This document shows positions 50,291 to 62,879 of a stretch of 64,000 bases of DNA, one piece after another (position 1 is the first letter of the stretch; every line of letters starts with the position of its first letter). The DNA is from Chrysomallon squamiferum. Lineage: Eukaryota; Mollusca; Gastropoda; Neomphalida; Peltospiridae. The stretch covers positions 10,077,169-10,141,168 of the forward strand of contig CM022679.1 in assembly GCA_012295275.1 (NCBI GenBank), given 5' to 3'. Both the position numbers and the translations under genes were made by a program. Under the pieces are notes generated by a model that ran no database searches, was not told the DNA's origin, and saw only the letters and a program-made list of their open reading frames with translations.

Positions 50291-52414
50291 AGTAATCACA
50301 AACCGTTTCAAAGACTAAATGTCCTGAGTTAATACATAGATATCCTGTAAATAACAAATCTAAGCAATATATTGCAGGTAATGACTTTATTTAGTTATAT
50401 ATTTATTTATTTACTTAATTTATTTATTTATTTATTTATTTATCACTTGCCCATACAAAACACTAATTTCATATTCTTCTAGTAAACCCAAAATAATAAC
50501 AGTTATTTTGTTTACAAAAACCAACATCAAAAAAAAAAAAAATAAAAAAACTCATCAATCATCTCCAATTTGTCAAAAAAAACGATCATGTTTTTACAGA
50601 CAGAGAATCTCAGATTTGTGTTTGTCTCCTGTGATCAGCAGTCTGTTTCATCACAATCACACAATCAATAAGAAAAGTTACAAAAACATGTAAAGAAATC
50701 ATGGTTTTAAAAACCCATCAGAAAACGAATCAGGAACCCTATACAATCACTCAGAGAGCCAGGCTTATTATTATTATTATTATTAAACAAGTGACGTTGT
50801 GAGAGTGCGTTCGTGTGAAAAACCATTTAGCAAAAACGTGCAATACTTAGAACTTACAAGTTCTAGATGTGGTTACAGTCTCAGGCAGGTATGCAGTGTC
50901 AGGTATTTTCTGCTGCGTGGTTACTATGATAGTTATGGGATCATCATGCAGAAATGCATTACGCTGTATTGTTATTATGACAGCAATGATTGATGAAGCT
51001 AATTTATATTTCTGTGGAATTTCCAAAGCTATGTTTAGGTTTCTCATTGTGGAACCAGATCCACATATTTTGACCTTTGGTAGAAGTTAACAAAATTTGT
51101 ATTGAGCTATGTCAAATGTTTTCAAGTATCAGTCATGATTTTGATCAGCTTGTAGTCGTAGTGACAATACATTTGAGTTATACTAAGAGAATATTTTGGT
51201 TTCATATTTTCATTGGTACAGTACAGTGCCTTTATATTGTACATTTCTACCATGGATGAAATTTCTACTGGTAAATTACTATACCCAGCTTGGTTGCAAA
51301 GAAGTTAAACATTCATTTCATGTATATTGGTTCTGTTTGTCTACATCTTTTTCTTCCCTCTGTATATTAAGTACATGAGTTATTAATTAAAGAAACTTGC
51401 ACTGCCATTAACTACTGTATAGATAATATTTATTACCTTTATCTATTCCCATTATATAATTATCACATATATTTCTAATTACTTAATTATTCAGTTACTT
51501 AACAGGGAAACACACATAGCTACCATTCTATGATGGATCTTGTTAATGACTGACAAATTAGAAAGAATCATAAATAGCTATTGCTCGTGATAAAAGAAGA
51601 CAGAAGACTATATACCATAGGTTTTGATAATAAATATTAAAATGTGTAAAATGAAACTGAAAATTCTTGAGATGGGAAAAATTATGGGAAAATTTCAACA
51701 AATGATATCAATGGTCAAAATGTCAAAACATTTCAGTGGTCAAAATATCAACATCTTTGAAGGACCAAAATTTAAAGCCAATTGTCAAAACACACGTGGA
51801 TCAAACAGTGCAAGTAAAAATGCTGAAATACTGAAACATCTGTAAATCTACTACAGACAACAGAATGTCTTTTGTTGTCATTCAAGTGCAACCACTGAGC
51901 TAAAACACCTTCACTTTCATCCATCACATCACATTATTTGCTAACACAGCATAAACGTCTCAATGAAGAAAATAGACAATTTTCATATCTAGTAACTCTA
52001 CTGAGTCTATAATGACTACAAATACTGACTTCAGTGAAACTTGACCTATTTTGTATTCCATTTATTTTCTTTTTTTTTTTTTTTTTTTGAACTGTACCAT
52101 ACATATTATTCTTCTTTATTTCTTTTTTTTTTTTTAACCATAGCTATTTACACATACATTTATTAGGTAGAGTTAGCATGTTTATAAACAGAAACTAGCC
52201 TCCCACATGAAAAACAACCAGATAAGAAAAGCCATAATGTGCTCTCATCTACTGTTTGTACACAGATTAGCAAACCTAACATCAGAAACATTCACAGAAG
52301 TGGGCCATACAAACAGACACGCAGAATCAAACATTTCCTTTTTAATTTAGTAAGTATATTATGTATTTGTATATAGATAAAAACTTCTGAGACTTCAGTA
52401 TACAGGAGATTAAT

Positions 52415-52454
52415 GTGTGTGTGTGTGTGTGTGAGGAAATTGGTCAGATGTTTT

Positions 52455-52505
<51 letters not shown>
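52415..52505 (+). repeat. (GT)n and (TC)n microsatellites
   Basis: (TG)9 at 52415-52432 and (TC)22 at 52459-52502, followed by a T/C-rich tract to 52600. Confidence 0.95.
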
Positions 52506-52509
<4 letters not shown>

Positions 52510-52712
52510 GTTTCTCTTTTTCTCTAATTCTTTCCATTTAATTTTTTTCTCACTTTTTCTCTCTAATTCTTTCTGTGTTTCTCTCTGTGTCTTCTTATTC
52601 ATGTTGTTTTTCTACATATTTCATCATTCTTGTACCTTTTTTTCTCTATTTGGCCTGTGTATCATTATTTATTCATATATGTCTGCATTTTAACCTGCAT
52701 GATTATGATTAT

Positions 52713-52713
<1 letters not shown>

Positions 52714-52776
<63 letters not shown>
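52714..52776 (+). repeat. (TC)n microsatellite
   Basis: About 30 TC units ending in a C-run. Confidence 0.95.
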
Positions 52777-52778
<2 letters not shown>

Positions 52779-53699
52779 CCCCTCCAAACCAACATGTTTC
52801 CCATTCAATACCAACCACAACAGCATCGTCTGAAGATGTGCCAACAACGCTGATGTCATGACGCTTTTGGCAGGAATGCACTCTGACTATTATAAATGTG
52901 TTTGCATTAACAGAATGCAAATCTTTGTACCTTATATAATAGCATTTCATTTATAGCTTGAGTAGGAGGGCAAGTACATGTTAATGTATCATTAATCAGT
53001 TGCACCTCTTCAAACATTTGTTGCTGAAAAAAAAACATCTGACTGAAGATGGGATCTGATGTTAGTGGAATTCATAAAAAGAACTAGTGTGTATTATTAT
53101 TAATTTGAAAGGAGCTGAGGCCCATCATTTTTATTTTTTATTTTTTTTATATATAATGTTACATATAAGTCAGATAAAGATTACCAAGGTCTGTTTCATC
53201 TTTTTTAATTTACTGGTTTTTTTTTATTTTTTTATAGCAAATTGAAAAAAAATGAATGTTTAATAATAAACTAACAGAAAAATAAGAAACAGAAGCTTGG
53301 AAAGAAATCAAAATGTGAATAGGTGAGTGTGTGTGTCTGTGCATGTGTACATGCTGTGTGTGTCTGTTTGTCTGTATGTGTGTGTATGTAGACTGATTTG
53401 TATTATATGTTATCAGATTATTAGTATTCTGCTACTGTGACTGAAAGTTACATTCATAGTGCCCCATGTCTCATACAAATTAGATGTTCTCTCAATACAG
53501 GTCAGATGTTCCTTTAACTGACTCTTGTTATTTTTACAATTTTCACTGATTAAAAAAAAAAAATGTTGAGGTACATTAGCTTGCTAAAATTAATATGTTA
53601 AACAAATTTAAACTTCAATTTTAGATTATTAACATATAATTATTGATAATGTTTTTCGTTATTATTATTAGTTTTTTAAACATGCTTGTACATATTTAC

Positions 53700-53772
53700 A
53701 TACATGGATACATATACACATATATATGTATACATACATACATACATACATACATACATACATACATACATA
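53700..53772 (+). repeat. (TACA)n microsatellite
   Basis: (CATA)n of about 13 units after a (TA)-rich lead. Confidence 0.95.
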
Positions 53773-54108
53773 AACACAGATAGATCTTTCTAACCATCTA
53801 TCCATAAATACAAACCTAGAATCTAACACACACACACACTGAATTTGTAAACAAACATCATACATTTCTCCCTAATTGTATCCATTTTAAAAAGTAACTG
53901 AACTGCATGCTCTATTTGATAACCTCACACAAACACATGTGGAGTGAACTGTGTAAATATTTTCATGCATGTGTTAAAACACTTGCCTGCTTTTTCCCTT
54001 GTTGTGCAATGTTTGTACAGATATTAACGGTAATGTTTGTAGAAAAAACTGCACTTTATTTATTTATACAGTGACGAAGAGAAAATTGTCTGTGTAATAC
54101 TTTCTCAT

Positions 54109-54113
<5 letters not shown>

Positions 54114-54156
<43 letters not shown>

Positions 54157-54193
54157 AACTTGCATGTTTTAGATTTTGTTTTGAAGAGGAGAG

Positions 54194-54280
<87 letters not shown>
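54114..54280 (+). repeat. (GT)n and (GA)n microsatellites
   Basis: (GT)19 at 54114-54153, 45 bp of unique sequence, then (GA)n at 54198-54279. Confidence 0.95.
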
Positions 54281-54282
<2 letters not shown>

Positions 54283-55196
54283 AAGAAAGATGTTTATATA
54301 CAGAGAATGATTAATAGTTAAAAGATATACTAAATTTATTTAGCATTAAAAAACACATTAAAAAGGATAGAAGCCATTAACAATGACAACATAATTACCA
54401 AAGTCAACCTTATGTGAATGTGTATATATATATGTATATATATATATATATATATACTTATTAAGTTTATTTAAATGAAAACCAGTATCATAAATGGGAT
54501 TTCTTTTTTAATGAAACATCATCTATGTATTTGAAATTTAACTAAAAAAAAAAAAAAAATAAAAAAAGAAATAATATTTTTAAAACTGTCTAACACGTCA
54601 CATCAAAAATTAAGTGACTAAAAAAAATGTACATCAGAGCTTACCTGGCACGCCCTGCCCCACACACGCACAACCCACACAGTCCTTCCCCCCAAGACAC
54701 TGTGGCAGGCAGAACTTCATATCAGCACCTCACTAATCCAAACTCCAAATCTTCCCCAAAAAAACAAGATTATCTAGATTATCTACATCTCCATCACTGT
54801 ACCTCCTCCATAATTCCTTAATTTTTTTCTTTATTTATTTTGTTTTTCTTTACATTTTTCATTTTTTTTCACTTTTTTTACATTTTGACTTCAGGCAGCC
54901 AGCTTGGTAAACAACAAGCTTCTTTTTCTTGTACAGGAAGGAAGACCAAATAGCAAGGGCCAGATCAGAAATAGACTAGAAGTAAAAATATACTCTGCAA
55001 CGACTCTACACAGACCCCCACAGTTTCACATAATTGAGCTGGGCTTGTTTGTCAAGACATTGTTTTTCCAGGTATGAGATGATGAATGCTGAAGAAGAAA
55101 AAGATGTTGATTTTTTTTTTTTTTTTTTTTTTACGCGAGAGCAATAGTTCGTTCACTAAGCAGTAGTGGTTTGCTCATCAGAAACAACACTTTGTC

Positions 55197-55227
<31 letters not shown>

Positions 55228-55374
55228 AACAGAAAAAAAAACCAAAAAAAACCAGAAGTGCCAGTTGTACTCAGTCTAACAGGATGTGTGTATGGAATAT
55301 CTTGGAATTTGATCAACATCAACAGAGTGGGTTTATGATGCAAGGCAGATGGGAAGAGGAATCCTGCAGAAGAT

Positions 55375-55497
55375 GTGGTGTGTTGTGTGTTGTTTGTGTG
55401 TGTGTGTGTGTGTGTGTGTGCAGTTGTTGTTTGTTTGTTTGTGTTTGCTTGTGCATATGGTCATTTTGTACACGTAAAATGGTTTGCTTGTGTCTAT

Positions 55498-55544
<47 letters not shown>

Positions 55545-55545
55545 G
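55375..55545 (+). repeat. Two (GT)n microsatellites
   Basis: (GT)n at 55397-55420 and 55500-55543, separated by GTTT-rich sequence. Confidence 0.95.
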
Positions 55546-56009
55546 TGTTCTTGTGCTAAACAGACATGCATTAAATTAGTATTAAATTAGTTTAATTAAA
55601 TATATTACAACAAATCTGCCTGCTTTATTTGCACTGAATAACTTGTTATTTTTCTGTCTCTATATAAGCTTGGGTATTTTTCACAAACAGAAGAGAAAAA
55701 ATGACTTATAGGCCAACATTTTGCATTATTAATTCTGAAAATGGTCTCGTATTCTGATAAGCTTTACAACATTGCAGACATCTACAAACAACATTAAGAT
55801 GACAACTGCCATGAACAGAAAGTTAAAAAAGAAAAATGATGATTTATCACATCTGAATAAACCATTAGATATTTACAAGACCCCCCAAAAAAAGCAAAGA
55901 CTCTAGAACTTGACCATTATCTGAAGCAATTAAAACAACTTTAATCTTTCAGGAACAAAAATGGGTTTTTGGGGGATAGGCTATAATTAAAAGTGTTTCT
56001 GTTTGAGTG

Positions 56010-56230
56010 CAGCTATCTTCGAGTGAGGTAGGGAATCCAAGTGAAATGTTTGTTAAAACAACACCTCTAACACGTCGAGCAGTTTGATAAGCACTTTGGG
56101 CTAATTATTACCTCGTCAGACGTAATGAGCAATCTCCCGTTTCTCGTTAAGTGCTTGATTGCAACCCTCTCAGGTGTGAGCAGACAGGTAAAAATAGCTT
56201 GTACCTTTTCAACAGATACAAATGCACTTA
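56010..56230. promoter_or_regulatory. Candidate conserved non-coding island
   Basis: Repeat-free and GC-richer than its flanks. It contains TTTGATAAGCACTTTGGGC (GATAAG), GCTAATTATTACC, GACGTAATGAGCAATC, CGTTAAGTGCTTGATTGC and CTCAGGTGTGAGCAG (an E-box within an inverted CTCA/TGAG). The minus strand stays open over 60 codons and ends at a GAG|GTAATA donor-like site, but the peptide (RVAIKHLTRNGRLLITSDE) is not Caskin. Enhancer role is inferred. Confidence 0.33.
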
Positions 56231-56957
56231 CATGTGCACACACACACACACACACACAAAATAAAGAGCAATTCAGATGTTTCTAAAATAAAAAGTTTGA
56301 AAATTCAAAATTGTCCATTTGGTCTACATTTTTAAAGTATTTTTTCTCTAGGTTTAGTCTCACAGAATACTTGATACTACAAGTATTATTAAAAAATCTG
56401 CCTTCATGTCTACAAAAAAAAAAAAAAAAATTACCTAGAGGACAGAATTTTCCAAAACATGATATGTTTTTTCTTTGATCAAAACTTCAAACATTTACAG
56501 AAATATTACATGAACTATTTTGAAATTACACATTACATCACAATTTTGAAATAACAAAATGAAAATGTACTGCCATCACAATATTAAATTACTATTATTT
56601 ATTATAAACTTAAGAATTTGTAATATCCATCTTAAACGTGACAGCATGTACCGTGTAGTTTGATATACAATCCAGAATACAGCAGTAATGGGAAAGAACC
56701 AAAATGATACACCAAGAGACTTTACTCTTTAAGCAAGGAATCTAATACTGTTTACAGTCCCCACTCCCTATTATAAACTGTATTATAAAGTTGAGACATC
56801 TATTACATCTGGGTGTTAATAAAACATGCTATTCAGTTAGACATAACAGTTCATAGAGAACAGTTCACAGAGTGCTGTTATTAAGAAGGATTATGACTGT
56901 AAGACTATCTTCAGGAACATTGTAATTATACAGCTAAAAATAAATAAATAAAAAATA

Positions 56958-56990
<33 letters not shown>

Positions 56991-58334
56991 CAGGCAGACA
57001 CACTCACAAAAACACACACATAGATATATAAATTTAATTATATACTGCTTCATTACATATATTAAATTTTAATATATTTTGACATATGCGGATTCTGTTT
57101 TAAGATTAGTTTAATAAATAAGTAGGCATAATATTCATGTCTCTGAGTGTATGTGTTAAATGTTGAATAAATCAGTTTCATTGTCAAGTAAATCTGTTCT
57201 ATATGTCTTACTTATTTCATTTTAAAATGAAAAAAAAAGAAATACAATGAGTTTAACAAATAACAAGTTTTAAACTGAATTTTTATATAAATGTCTGGTT
57301 ATGGTCCCCTCTTGTACATTAATATTCAATAATATTAAGATACTGAATTTTTTTGAGAATGTCAGAATTTATAAATTTAATTCCATCATTAAAAGACTCA
57401 TTATTAGAGCCTCTGAATTTTTCATGTTAATGTAATTCATAGGTTTTAAAATAAATTTTAAAAAGAAGACAAAAAAAGGGAACACACTTGTTATTTGTTT
57501 TTTATTCACCAATCAGCTAATTTATGTTACAGTATCATGTTTTCTGAAGCCATCTTAAAAATTTAAATAAGCTTAAATTCATTAATTAGTTGGCTTTTTG
57601 TTCTTTGCATTAAAAACAAAATTAAAAGTCTGACATATTTAATTGTTTTTAATCTATAAAGAACTAAACTGTATGCAGAGAAAAAAAAAAAAAAAATTTA
57701 AAATTAATTGGCTCTAATCTCATTTCTTTAATGGAAACAAAAAGAAGAAAAGTAAAATAAATTAAACAACAACAAACAAAAAAAATCACTAATTTGCTTT
57801 ACAAGTAATTTTTTTTATCTTTCTGTTTAAATTACTTCAGACTGTAATTAAGAAAGAAAGAAATGGTAACTTCCCATGAAATAGGTTTTATCAGGATAAA
57901 TGGTAAGAACAAAGAACCTGCTACATTTAAGGAAACAAAGATATCTGCATTAAATACCATAATTTTATTTATTTTTCTCCCCGTGTCTGTCTGTCTACTT
58001 ATACATCTGTCTCATTGCCTGTCTGTCTGACTGTCCATCTATGTATCTGAATACCTTTCTGTAAGCTTGTCTATCTGCCTTTCTTGTAACCTTCATCTAT
58101 TTTGGTTTACATCAATTGCTGGAATATTCTAAGGGAGCTAACTCTGAGAACCAAGGAAACTCATTTAGATGATGGAAGAGTTGCATGGTTTTGAAATTCA
58201 CAACAGCATAATGATTCACTTGATGAATGTAAATTCATTTACTTCATGTTTGTTCTTTGTATGTTTTTTGGACACTCATTTCCACAATGAATGAATGATT
58301 CTTTGTTTTAATGAAGGTTTAAGTCATTTTAATG

Positions 58335-58661
58335 TTAATTTGAAGAAGAAAATGTTTTATTTAATGAGACACTCATCACATTATATTTAAGATTACATGG
58401 AGTCAGACTTATGATTAAGGACCACTCAGTTAACAAGAAGAAACCTGCTTCTGTCAGATCATGGGCTGTTCTTTCAAAATAACAACAAGGGATATTTTAT
58501 GTGCACCATCCCAGAAACAGGAGAGTACATACCATTAACTTTTGTATAGCAAATATGGAGCACTGACTGGAATGAGAAATAGAACATTGGGTCCAGTAAG
58601 GAAGATTGATCTGACAACTCACTGCATTTTGAGCAGATGCTCTACCATTGAGCTAGACCTT
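58335..58661 (-). mobile_element. tRNA-derived SINE, apparently near full length
   Basis: On the minus strand it starts with a tRNA-like head whose A box reads TAGCTCAATGGTAG (revcomp of 58642-58655) and a degenerate B box in GTTGTCAGATCAATC (58604-58618). A body with TTTCTCATTCCAGTCAGTGC follows, then a core CTGGGATGGTGCACATAAAA and TATCCCTTG. The tail reads GTGGTCCTTAATCATAAGTC, ending in TCATTAAATAAAACATTTTC. From memory this matches a SINE family widespread in molluscs, core and tail included. It lies in the same orientation as the Caskin transcript. Target-site duplications are not clear. Confidence 0.8.
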
Positions 58662-59279
58662 GTTCTTTAATATTAATTAATACTAAATATCAGACACAAA
58701 GGTTTTGAATAATCACATGAGTGAGGAATTCTACTAAGACAACTTCAAAGTTAGTTTTATCAAGTAGCAGCTAAGTATCCTTTGTAAAATATTAACAGAC
58801 CTTTTCAAAGACAAAAAAAGCATGTAATGCAGCTGCTTTTTAAAAAAAAAAAAGTTTTTATACAAAGCAGTGACAGGACATTGGTTGGAATGGAGAAAAA
58901 AGTGCAGTGGGTTCTGTAGCTGAACGTTCTACGAAAGAATGCGGTAACGTAAAACAAGGAGGTGAAGAGAGAAAGAAGGGGAGATCTATTATAACGTCAC
59001 TGAGAGGTTATCACTGGGGTTAATAAGAAAGCTCTCCCCACCCAACACCTGTGAGTAAGACAGAGAGAGAGAACACAGGCCGAGATGTCACAACAACTAC
59101 TACAGCAGTGATTTACAAAATTATTTACTGCCTCTGGAGAGAAAAAAGAAAAAAGTAAAAATAACCCAAAACAAAAAAACTTGGGCAAAGCCAGCATTCT
59201 AGGCCACCATTAGCAAAACACCAGTTTTGTGAAAGTAAAAAAAAAAAAAAGAGACATCAAAAGAAATAACTGCAGCTGA

Positions 59280-59400
59280 AAGAAAAAAAATATCTTCCTT
59301 TTCATGCCCCATTTACAGATGTATTCAGAAAATAACTCGGGCCAGATCAGGAATATATCACCTTCTCATGCCCCATTTGCTAATCTGATTTGAAAATGAT
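59280..59400 (+). repeat. Two-copy direct repeat
   Basis: CTTTTCATGCCCCATTTACA and CTTCTCATGCCCCATTTGCT, each followed by GATNTGANTTNAAAATGA-like sequence, about 70 bp apart. Confidence 0.6.
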
Positions 59401-59819
59401 TCTCAGTTATGAGAGAGTAATAGGTATTAAATGTTTTGTTCCAAAAATAAAAATGAATGTTTGATTTTAGAATGTGCACAGAATGAAAATAAACAGAAAC
59501 AATGAATGAATGAATGAATGAATAAATAAATAAATAAATAAATAAATATATAAATTTTCTTAACATTATTAAAAATTCTGAAAACAAAACTATACAGTAA
59601 TGACATAATATTTTTAATGAATTATTTCAAAAGCTTGTTATATGTATTTTAACCTCAATTTTAAGAATGCTAAACAGTAACCCCTCCAAAAAAAAGAAAA
59701 AAGAAGAAATATTATAAAATGGGTTTAATATTTCACTCAATAAATAAAATACATACACATTTCTTGAAAGAAATCCTGTGGCCATAAACCTGATGAAATG
59801 AATCAAGTGTTTATTCAAA

Positions 59820-60430
59820 AGAAAAATATTTCACACTAAACAGCTCACGTGAAGTTCACAATTTCATTCAGTCACGTTTTGGAAGTTCGTGCAGTTTCCT
59901 GTCTTTAGAAAAGTTATTTAAAAAGCTGCTTTGATACTTTCCAGCAGAAATAGACTCTTAGTTGTGTTTTCTCAAAAATATTATTATCACAAAAAAAAAA
60001 ATCAAGTGCTCAGAGCATGATAACCATCATAATAAAAATATGATGTGAGCATTAAATAAACAGTCGTTCAATTTGTCAGTCGAGCTTTTCAAGATATTTC
60101 ATGCTCAGGAGGAATTTTTATTTTCAACAACCAGCCAAAACTGACTGACACTGGTGTGAAATCATTCAAGTACAATAAATAAATAAATAAATAAATATTA
60201 ATCTTGTTTTCCCAAGATGTAGCATTGGCCTACGTTTTTCTCTATCATATCATTTACTATACAAAACCTAGTGTTATTATTTCTTACATCACGAATTTCA
60301 AATGCTACAATGCTACGATTGTTTGTTATATGTTTCGACCACAAATAACAGATCGGTGAATTCCTACTGACAAGATTATAATGGTTAATCCTATTGCTGG
60401 GATTATCCCCAAATCTTCTTCTTCTTACCT
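59820..60430. promoter_or_regulatory. Candidate conserved non-coding region
   Basis: Two non-repetitive stretches around an (AAAT)n at 60175. They include GCTCACGTGAAG (CACGTG E-box), GGAGGAATTTTTATTTTC, TCTATCATATCATTTACTA and TGGTTAATCCTATTGCTGGG. No supported exon. Confidence 0.22.
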
Positions 60431-60574
60431 GAACCAGTGTGAAATCACAGTTTTACTTGTTTAACAAATGGGATAAGAAAACAACTCATGCATGACCACA
60501 CAGTTGATGATGGGAAAAGCTGGAGTGATCTTCATGTTGACAAATAAGAGCACACTTTTGTGGGTTTTTTAAAG

Positions 60575-60970
60575 ACTACCTGTATTTAATGTTGTTAATA
60601 TCTACCTGTATTTAACAATTTAACATTAATACTTACCTGTATTTAATTTTTTCTAATACTTACCTGTATTTAACCTTGACAAATACCTATCTGTATTTAA
60701 CACTAATACCTACTTGTATTTAATGTCATTTAATATCTATCTGTATTTAACATCATCTAATATCTACCTGTTTTTAATGTTTTCTAATACTCACCTGTTT
60801 TTAACATTATCCAATACCTATCTGCATTTAACACTAATACCTACCTGTATTTAACATTGTCAAATATTTACCTATATTTAACACTGTGTAAAAACCTACC
60901 TGTATTTAACACTGTCTAATACCAACCAAGTTTTAATATCATACAATACCTACCTGTATTTATTTAATAA
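60575..60970 (-). repeat. 23-31-bp minisatellite whose units look like 5' splice sites
   Basis: About 15 units of plus-strand ACCTGTATTTAAC-NN-TCTAATAC. On the Caskin sense strand each good unit reads GTTAAATACAG|GTAGGTATT or ACAG|GTAAGTATT. Nine of about fifteen keep CAGGTRRG or CAGGTGAG, the 5' splice-site consensus. Confidence 0.85.
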
Positions 60971-61635
60971 ACCTAGTACACAACAACACAGGTAGAACTT
61001 GTGTTATGATTTATGACACACAAGAACACAGCAGGTGGTAACAGTGAGGTAAATGAACTTTTAAAGGATACATTTTCATTTTATTTCTTTCTTTTCTTTA
61101 CACTATGTAAACAGGATGATTAAAACACAGTTTAGAATTAATTTAAAGTATACATTTCATGATGAGAAGTGAATGGGTAAATACAAGGTCATTAAGCAGA
61201 CTTTGTGCAATTTAAATATTTTTATAACTTCTGCTCTGTGCATGATAGATATGATGAGTGAAGAGGATAAAAAAGAAAATTCATTTTTTTTTTTTATATT
61301 TTTTTTTTTTTTTTTTTAAATTTTTATTGTTTGAGAGTCTTAATCTTCAATATTATCACCGTCATTATTGATATAAATCATGATATGATTCTGAAGTTCT
61401 AGAAAACATTTTGTAGCTGATTTTCAGTTACACCATAAGGAGATAAGTCAGGTTGTATATTCTGTATATGTTCAAGTTTTGTTTTCCATCCAGTCTTAAT
61501 ATAATATATATATATATATATTTTTTTTCTCTCATTTATATCTTAACAAACTGAAATAATCCAATACTGAATAAACAAAATTTTAGCTTAGTTCTTGTGT
61601 ATGTCTGTGTGTTTGTGTGTGATTATTATGTTGTT

Positions 61636-61705
61636 ACTATATGCACACACAGTTACAAACACATACACACAACATGCAGCAGCGCATAATCATAAGCACA
61701 CATGT

Positions 61706-61737
<32 letters not shown>

Positions 61738-61856
61738 ACACACAGTTACAAACACACACACACACAACATGCAGGGGCACATAATCATAAATGCACATGT
61801 ACACACACAAACACACACACACACACAAACACACAGACACACACACACACACACAC
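61636..61856 (+). repeat. (AC)n tract with a ~80-bp duplicated segment
   Basis: CACACACAGTTACAAACACA, a short spacer and AACATGCAGSRGCRCATAAT occur twice (about 61645 and 61740) with (AC)n between, so the segment is a tandem duplication. Confidence 0.9.
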
Positions 61857-62164
61857 TATTATAATCCTGGATTCTGAACTCGAGTTTGTTACATATTATA
61901 CCATGGGACAATAACGAACAATAACACAGAAACTTCACAGCAGTGACTATCATACATTTCAAATGAGAGGGTACACTGTCATATGGATCTTTCAATGAGG
62001 TCCACTGAAGCAAGAAATTCCTGTAGTAAGTTGACACTCCCATCCATAACACGCCATAGGAAAATCTGTCACACGATTTTAGTTCTATTATACTAACATC
62101 GTTCTTTGTTGTTGTTGTTGTTGATGTAATTCTTGGAGAATTTTAGTACTGGTGTTGTTATTGT

Positions 62165-62205
62165 TAGTTATCATCATTGCTATTATTATTATTATTATTA
62201 TTATT
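62165..62205 (+). repeat. (ATT)n microsatellite
   Basis: TATTATTATTATTATTATTA at about 62178-62205. Confidence 0.9.
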
Positions 62206-62494
62206 GTACCAAGTTTTGTTACAAATCTTTCAAATCCATGCAAATTTTTTTTTTTTTATCACAAGTGTGTTTTATAAAAGGTAGGTTATATTTACTTAAT
62301 AACATTGCTGTCAGTATTAAATTATTGTTACTTAGTGATAGTAATGTTTACTTAAAACAATTATTTACTTTAAAAAAATATTCATTATTATCTTACTTAA
62401 AATAACAAAATAACAGTAGGTTGCTTAGATACAATAATATTTACATGAAAATGTAACTGATAATAAATTTTAGTAATATTTAAATATATCTGCA

Positions 62495-62500
<6 letters not shown>

Positions 62501-62533
<33 letters not shown>
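62501..62533 (+). repeat. (GA)n microsatellite
   Basis: 16 uninterrupted GA units. Confidence 0.95.
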
Positions 62534-62536
<3 letters not shown>

Positions 62537-62879
62537 ATTTTAAATATAAAGACATATTTTTTAACACATATAAAAGAAATAGGACAGTAAAAAACAAAAC
62601 TAATACTTTTTTTTACTTAAACAACAAACAATAAATATTGATGTTATAAATGTCAAATATTAAGAGCAAGAAGACAGTTATTTCCTTAATTTCATTATAA
62701 CTCAACACTTCATACTTCAATACATCATTTTCCTCCTGGAAAAGCTCAGCTGATTAATAACCTAGATCCTTAAACAGACAAGATTAACTAAATGTTTAAT
62801 AATACATTAAATGTGATTTAAAACAGAAATATCTGTTTCAGTTGTAAATTTGTCATGTTTCGAGATGTCTGTAAACACT

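Noticed and set aside
54645-54700. Minus-strand exon ending at CCAG|GTAAGC
   Set aside because: Good donor, but the ~55-nt peptide (CLGGKDCVGCACVGQGVP) has no Caskin or ankyrin character and the acceptor CTGCCACAG is weak.
61872-62052. Minus-strand frame MLWMGVSTYYRNFLLQW with a 60-codon non-repeat part
   Set aside because: No recognised family, no splice phase linking it to Caskin, and it runs into (AC)n.
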